The position numbers and the translations under genes are program-made. From Oscillatoria sp. (GTDB taxonomy: Bacteria; Cyanobacteriota; Cyanobacteriia; Cyanobacteriales; Laspinemataceae): DNA of 34,400 nucleotides. Position 1 is the first letter of the stretch. Each line of letters starts with the position of its first letter. Below are positions 33,001 to 34,400 of the stretch, one piece after another. The notes under the pieces are model-generated. The model was given only the letters and a program-made list of their open reading frames with translations, ran no database searches and was not told where the DNA came from. The DNA is taken from assembly GCA_011390515.1 (NCBI GenBank), contig JAABSJ010000042.1, positions 1 to 34,400 of the forward strand, read 5' to 3'.

Positions 33001-33840
33001 CAATTTCTACCGAGAACAATCACTGAATCTGCGTCTCATTTAGTCATTTCCAATACTCGGAGTTTAGAAGAAAACCCCGACAGTCAGACTAATTTAGAAC
33101 CGTCGGAATTCCTGCTCCATTATCAACCGATTGTGGCGTTAGATACGGGGTTACTCTCAGGATTTGAAGCCTTAGTGCGCTGGCAACATCCCGAACGCGG
33201 GTTAGTGTTTCCCGGGGAATTTATCCCGGTGGCAGAAGAAACGGGGTTGATTTTACCCTTGGGGGAATGGGTGTTGCGGGAAGCTTGCCTGCAAATGCAA
33301 CAGTGGCATGAGCAATTTAATACACCGGAACCGTTGAGTATTAGTGTTAATTTGTCCGGGCAGCAGTTGGGACAACCGGATTTATTGGATCGCATCGATC
33401 GCATTTTAGAAGAAACCCATCTGGATCCGAGTAGTTTGAAGTTGGAGATTACGGAAAGTGTGTTAATGGAAAATGCGGCATTAGCAGCGGAGTTACTGGA
33501 ACAATTGAGGGCGCGGAATATTCATTTATGCATTGATGATTTTGGGACTGGATATTCTTCCCTGTCTCATCTGGCTCAATTTCCGATTAATACCTTGAAA
33601 ATTGACAAGTCTTTTGTGATGGGAATGGAGGGGGATAATGAAAGTTCGGAAATTGTCCGGGCGATCGCCACCCTTGCCCATAATCTGGGGATGTACGTCA
33701 CTGCAGAAGGGGTGGAAAAAGAGCAACATTTAGTGCAGCTTTGGTCGTTGCACTGTGATTATGGACAGGGGTATTTTTTCTCCCCAGGGTTGGATCGGGT
33801 GGCGGCCCAAAAATTGCTAGAAAAATCCCCTCGGTGGTAA
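30064..33840 (+). CDS. Membrane GAF-PAS-PAS-GGDEF-EAL cyclic-di-GMP signalling protein
   Basis: This 1258-residue protein has a membrane helix (about 24-48), a periplasmic sensor region (about 50-300) and a second helix (about 303-330). A coiled coil (about 335-370), GAF domain (about 370-535), PAS domain with PAC (about 540-670) and a second PAS (about 675-775) follow. GGDEF is at residues 860-864, intact, with FLDLDRFKVVNDSLGH before it. The inhibitory-site position reads GAGD rather than RxxD, so product inhibition is probably lost. EAL (1035-1037) and DDFGTGYSS, LKIDKSF and AEGVE are intact, so it may both make and break cyclic-di-GMP. The start is uncertain: TTG at 30064, or GTG at 30091 with GGTGG upstream. 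Confidence 0.92.
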   Translation: MLFQRWALTVANGNLSGRLRRSLVVYTALGMLSIGAIISIVSIGFLSHHLNQDRQQQVLLAAQTKSQALEQYFWQVTAIAEQLSGGNTLETSNQSLGVDLTQGLPLSSPLLLEVLQQAPKIAGITRIDRQGEVMVQFGMEIPLALESELVGDPPEKISFQPMQVGNSSYLLVTVARVNPPSPEPQGTDLFLFTVSEIEGILQEFVGAGQSLEIALARVNNARIDRLLPFLAYTNEAGLMPLGRNTQLLVFRNKNMTHQRSVQFLHNSLPGSESVAFAPIPSSNWVVLVQLSSTHVEAGIRQIQVLVGVTVVLLLLGTGVIALLLYPLTRPIILHADQLEQQLQANMASLERELQERKRTERLLAAHARESAVIAGLGQWALAGMEVMSLIEEAAEEVLHTLDSDCCCLWELLPDLQELELKAGGGCCQDAIVQSVTMRVNTESQEGYTIWVNEPILSPNFQEETRFTPSPFLLERGILSGITVLVHGQTGPYGVLAAYSTERHQFDLEDLHFLQAIANVLAAAIDRQKRERALCESEERYALAVAGANDGLWDWNLITNRVYFSPRWKSLLGYQIESGEKISEHNSVYHPEEWFSRVHPDDIDALKQAIADHLAGVTPHFKSEHRMLDVQGQYRWMLSRGLAVRDRQGKPYRMAGSQTDISDRKATEEANIRLAAFPKYNPNPVLACDFQGEIVYVNPATERVLEELRLGLVTGFLPRNHRELVFTSLKQGKSGWQVERFVQDRLFYWLYHPIPSLNIVHIHVMDITDRQNAQDTLRHEALHDSLTGLPNRAFFLNRLTSALTRAKVQPDYQFAVIFLDLDRFKVVNDSLGHFIGDCLLVALAKRLQNCVGAGDILARFGGDEFTILVEHIPDIETASTLAEQIQTELISPFNLKGYEVFTSASIGIAPSILGYDRPEDLLRDADIAMYRAKARGKARYELFDSKMLENAVAQLNLENDLRRSILKNGDLPIQAPRPQPQFLPRTITESASHLVISNTRSLEENPDSQTNLEPSEFLLHYQPIVALDTGLLSGFEALVRWQHPERGLVFPGEFIPVAEETGLILPLGEWVLREACLQMQQWHEQFNTPEPLSISVNLSGQQLGQPDLLDRIDRILEETHLDPSSLKLEITESVLMENAALAAELLEQLRARNIHLCIDDFGTGYSSLSHLAQFPINTLKIDKSFVMGMEGDNESSEIVRAIATLAHNLGMYVTAEGVEKEQHLVQLWSLHCDYGQGYFFSPGLDRVAAQKLLEKSPRW

Positions 33841-33846
33841 ATCTCT

Positions 33847-33868
33847 GCCCCATTTTTGGGGCGTTTAT
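33847..33868 (+). terminator. Likely terminator of the GGDEF/EAL gene
   Basis: GCCCCA (33847-33852) pairs with TGGGGC (33857-33862) around TTTT, then GTTTATT follows. It lies seven bases after the stop codon. The T-run is interrupted, so the call is moderate. Confidence 0.6.
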
Positions 33869-33889
33869 TATCACAAAAATTGACTTTTG

Positions 33890-34057
33890 TCAAGGGTTAA
33901 AATAAATCATCGATTGACTGAGGGAAAAGTATAATTGCTCGTTATTGGGTTTCAGTTTAATTACCCGACCCCAAATATCAATTGCCTCTTGGTGGCCCTT
34001 CACTTTTTGCAGGGCTTTACCATAACTGGATAGTGAAAAGTTCTGTGAGCTAATTAA
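33890..34057 (-). pseudogene. Remnant of a TPR-repeat protein gene
   Basis: On the minus strand a 55-codon open stretch ends at a TGA (33890-33892). It reads YGKALQKVKGHQEAIDIWGR followed by VIKLKPNNEQLYFSLSQS. This matches a tetratricopeptide repeat (x-G-x-A-L, A-I-x-x-W/Y, L-K-P-N). There is a stop just upstream at 34058-34060, and no start codon precedes the repeat. The intact parent would have had several repeats. It is therefore a fragment, possibly left by deletion or rearrangement. Confidence 0.5.
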
Positions 34058-34060
34058 TTA

Positions 34061-34400
34061 GGGGCTTTCAAGTATCCAGTTCGTCTGTGTATGGCACTCA
34101 TGCATGAATGACTCTTTAGCCCTGAAAGAATTTTGTCAAAAGTAAACTGGGTGCAGTTTTGGCTAAAAGGGGCCGATTGGAGCAGAGTCAGCCGAAACTT
34201 GTTGTTCACGCTTGATGACTCGTGCTATTATACACAGTTCTGAACCACCCGGAAAAACTCTTCAAAATGCAAGGGGGCATTTCTAGGCTCAGGATATAGA
34301 CCTCCAGAAGTAAGATTGTTGTTATAATACCCAGTTTTTCTAGTGAAAAAAGAATATTCTTGTACACATTTTTATGAAGTTTTGGTGAAGAAAGAATCAC
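34061..34400. other. Terminal stretch without a recognised gene
   Basis: Nothing firm is seen from here to the window end. A 64-codon minus-strand frame reaching the edge has no family features and a composition typical of AT-rich non-coding DNA. A gene starting beyond the window cannot be excluded. Confidence 0.4.

Noticed and set aside
34206-34400. 64-codon minus-strand frame at the window edge
   Set aside because: AT-rich, no family features, no ribosome site visible; too weak to call.
1-34400. tRNA, rRNA, CRISPR array, prophage or intact transposase
   Set aside because: Looked for T-loop motifs, regularly spaced repeats and transposase or phage motifs on both strands; none was convincing.

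Overview
The window is chromosomal DNA from a filamentous cyanobacterium. GCGATCGC (HIP1) octamers are scattered through genes and spacers. The gene set includes RNase E of the cyanobacterial type, LL-diaminopimelate aminotransferase, a solanesyl diphosphate synthase for plastoquinone, a Mo-nitrogenase C-terminal-family protein and the patterning pair HetZ/PatU. An Oscillatoriales-type organism (Oscillatoria/Laspinema/Phormidium-like) fits the repeats and the unsplit PatU, but the species cannot be fixed from sequence alone. No tRNA, rRNA, CRISPR array, phage or intact transposase was seen.

Layout: (1) 1-4314, minus strand: the 5' part of rne preceded by a 1-kb non-coding leader, and upstream of that a radical SAM/DUF2344 protein. 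(2) 4315-5934: a heptamer-repeat spacer, a STAS anti-anti-sigma factor and a 73-aa conserved-looking protein. (3) 5935-7524: dapL and a convergent 128-aa protein. (4) 7525-19216: an 0.8-kb spacer with strong hairpins, then amiC, murI and sds, a divergent 173-aa protein, hetZ-patU and a transglutaminase-fold membrane protein. This block resembles the amiC...hetZ-patU neighbourhood of Anabaena PCC 7120 as I remember it. It joins septal peptidoglycan remodelling, D-glutamate supply, isoprenoid synthesis and patterning regulators. (5) 19262-23374: a Mo-nitrogenase C-terminal-family protein, a secreted protein, a small acidic protein with a clear terminator, a YdcF/SanA-like membrane protein and a Uma2-type nuclease, separated by long perfect palindromes. 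(6) 24124-28867: an orphan histidine kinase with an RsbRD-like sensor region, a repeat-rich spacer, and type I methyltransferase and specificity genes without hsdR. (7) 28868-34400: a MITE-like element with an 8-bp target duplication, a large GAF/PAS/GGDEF/EAL protein, a terminator and a TPR gene remnant.

The most notable points are: the transglutaminase-fold protein next to hetZ-patU has lost both the Cys and the His of its triad; a 129-bp MITE-like insertion can be reconstructed to its empty site; several near-perfect 42-55-bp palindromes occupy spacers; an hsdMS pair stands without hsdR; and a structured spacer lies ahead of the septal amidase gene. I did not find a clearly new defence or biosynthetic system.
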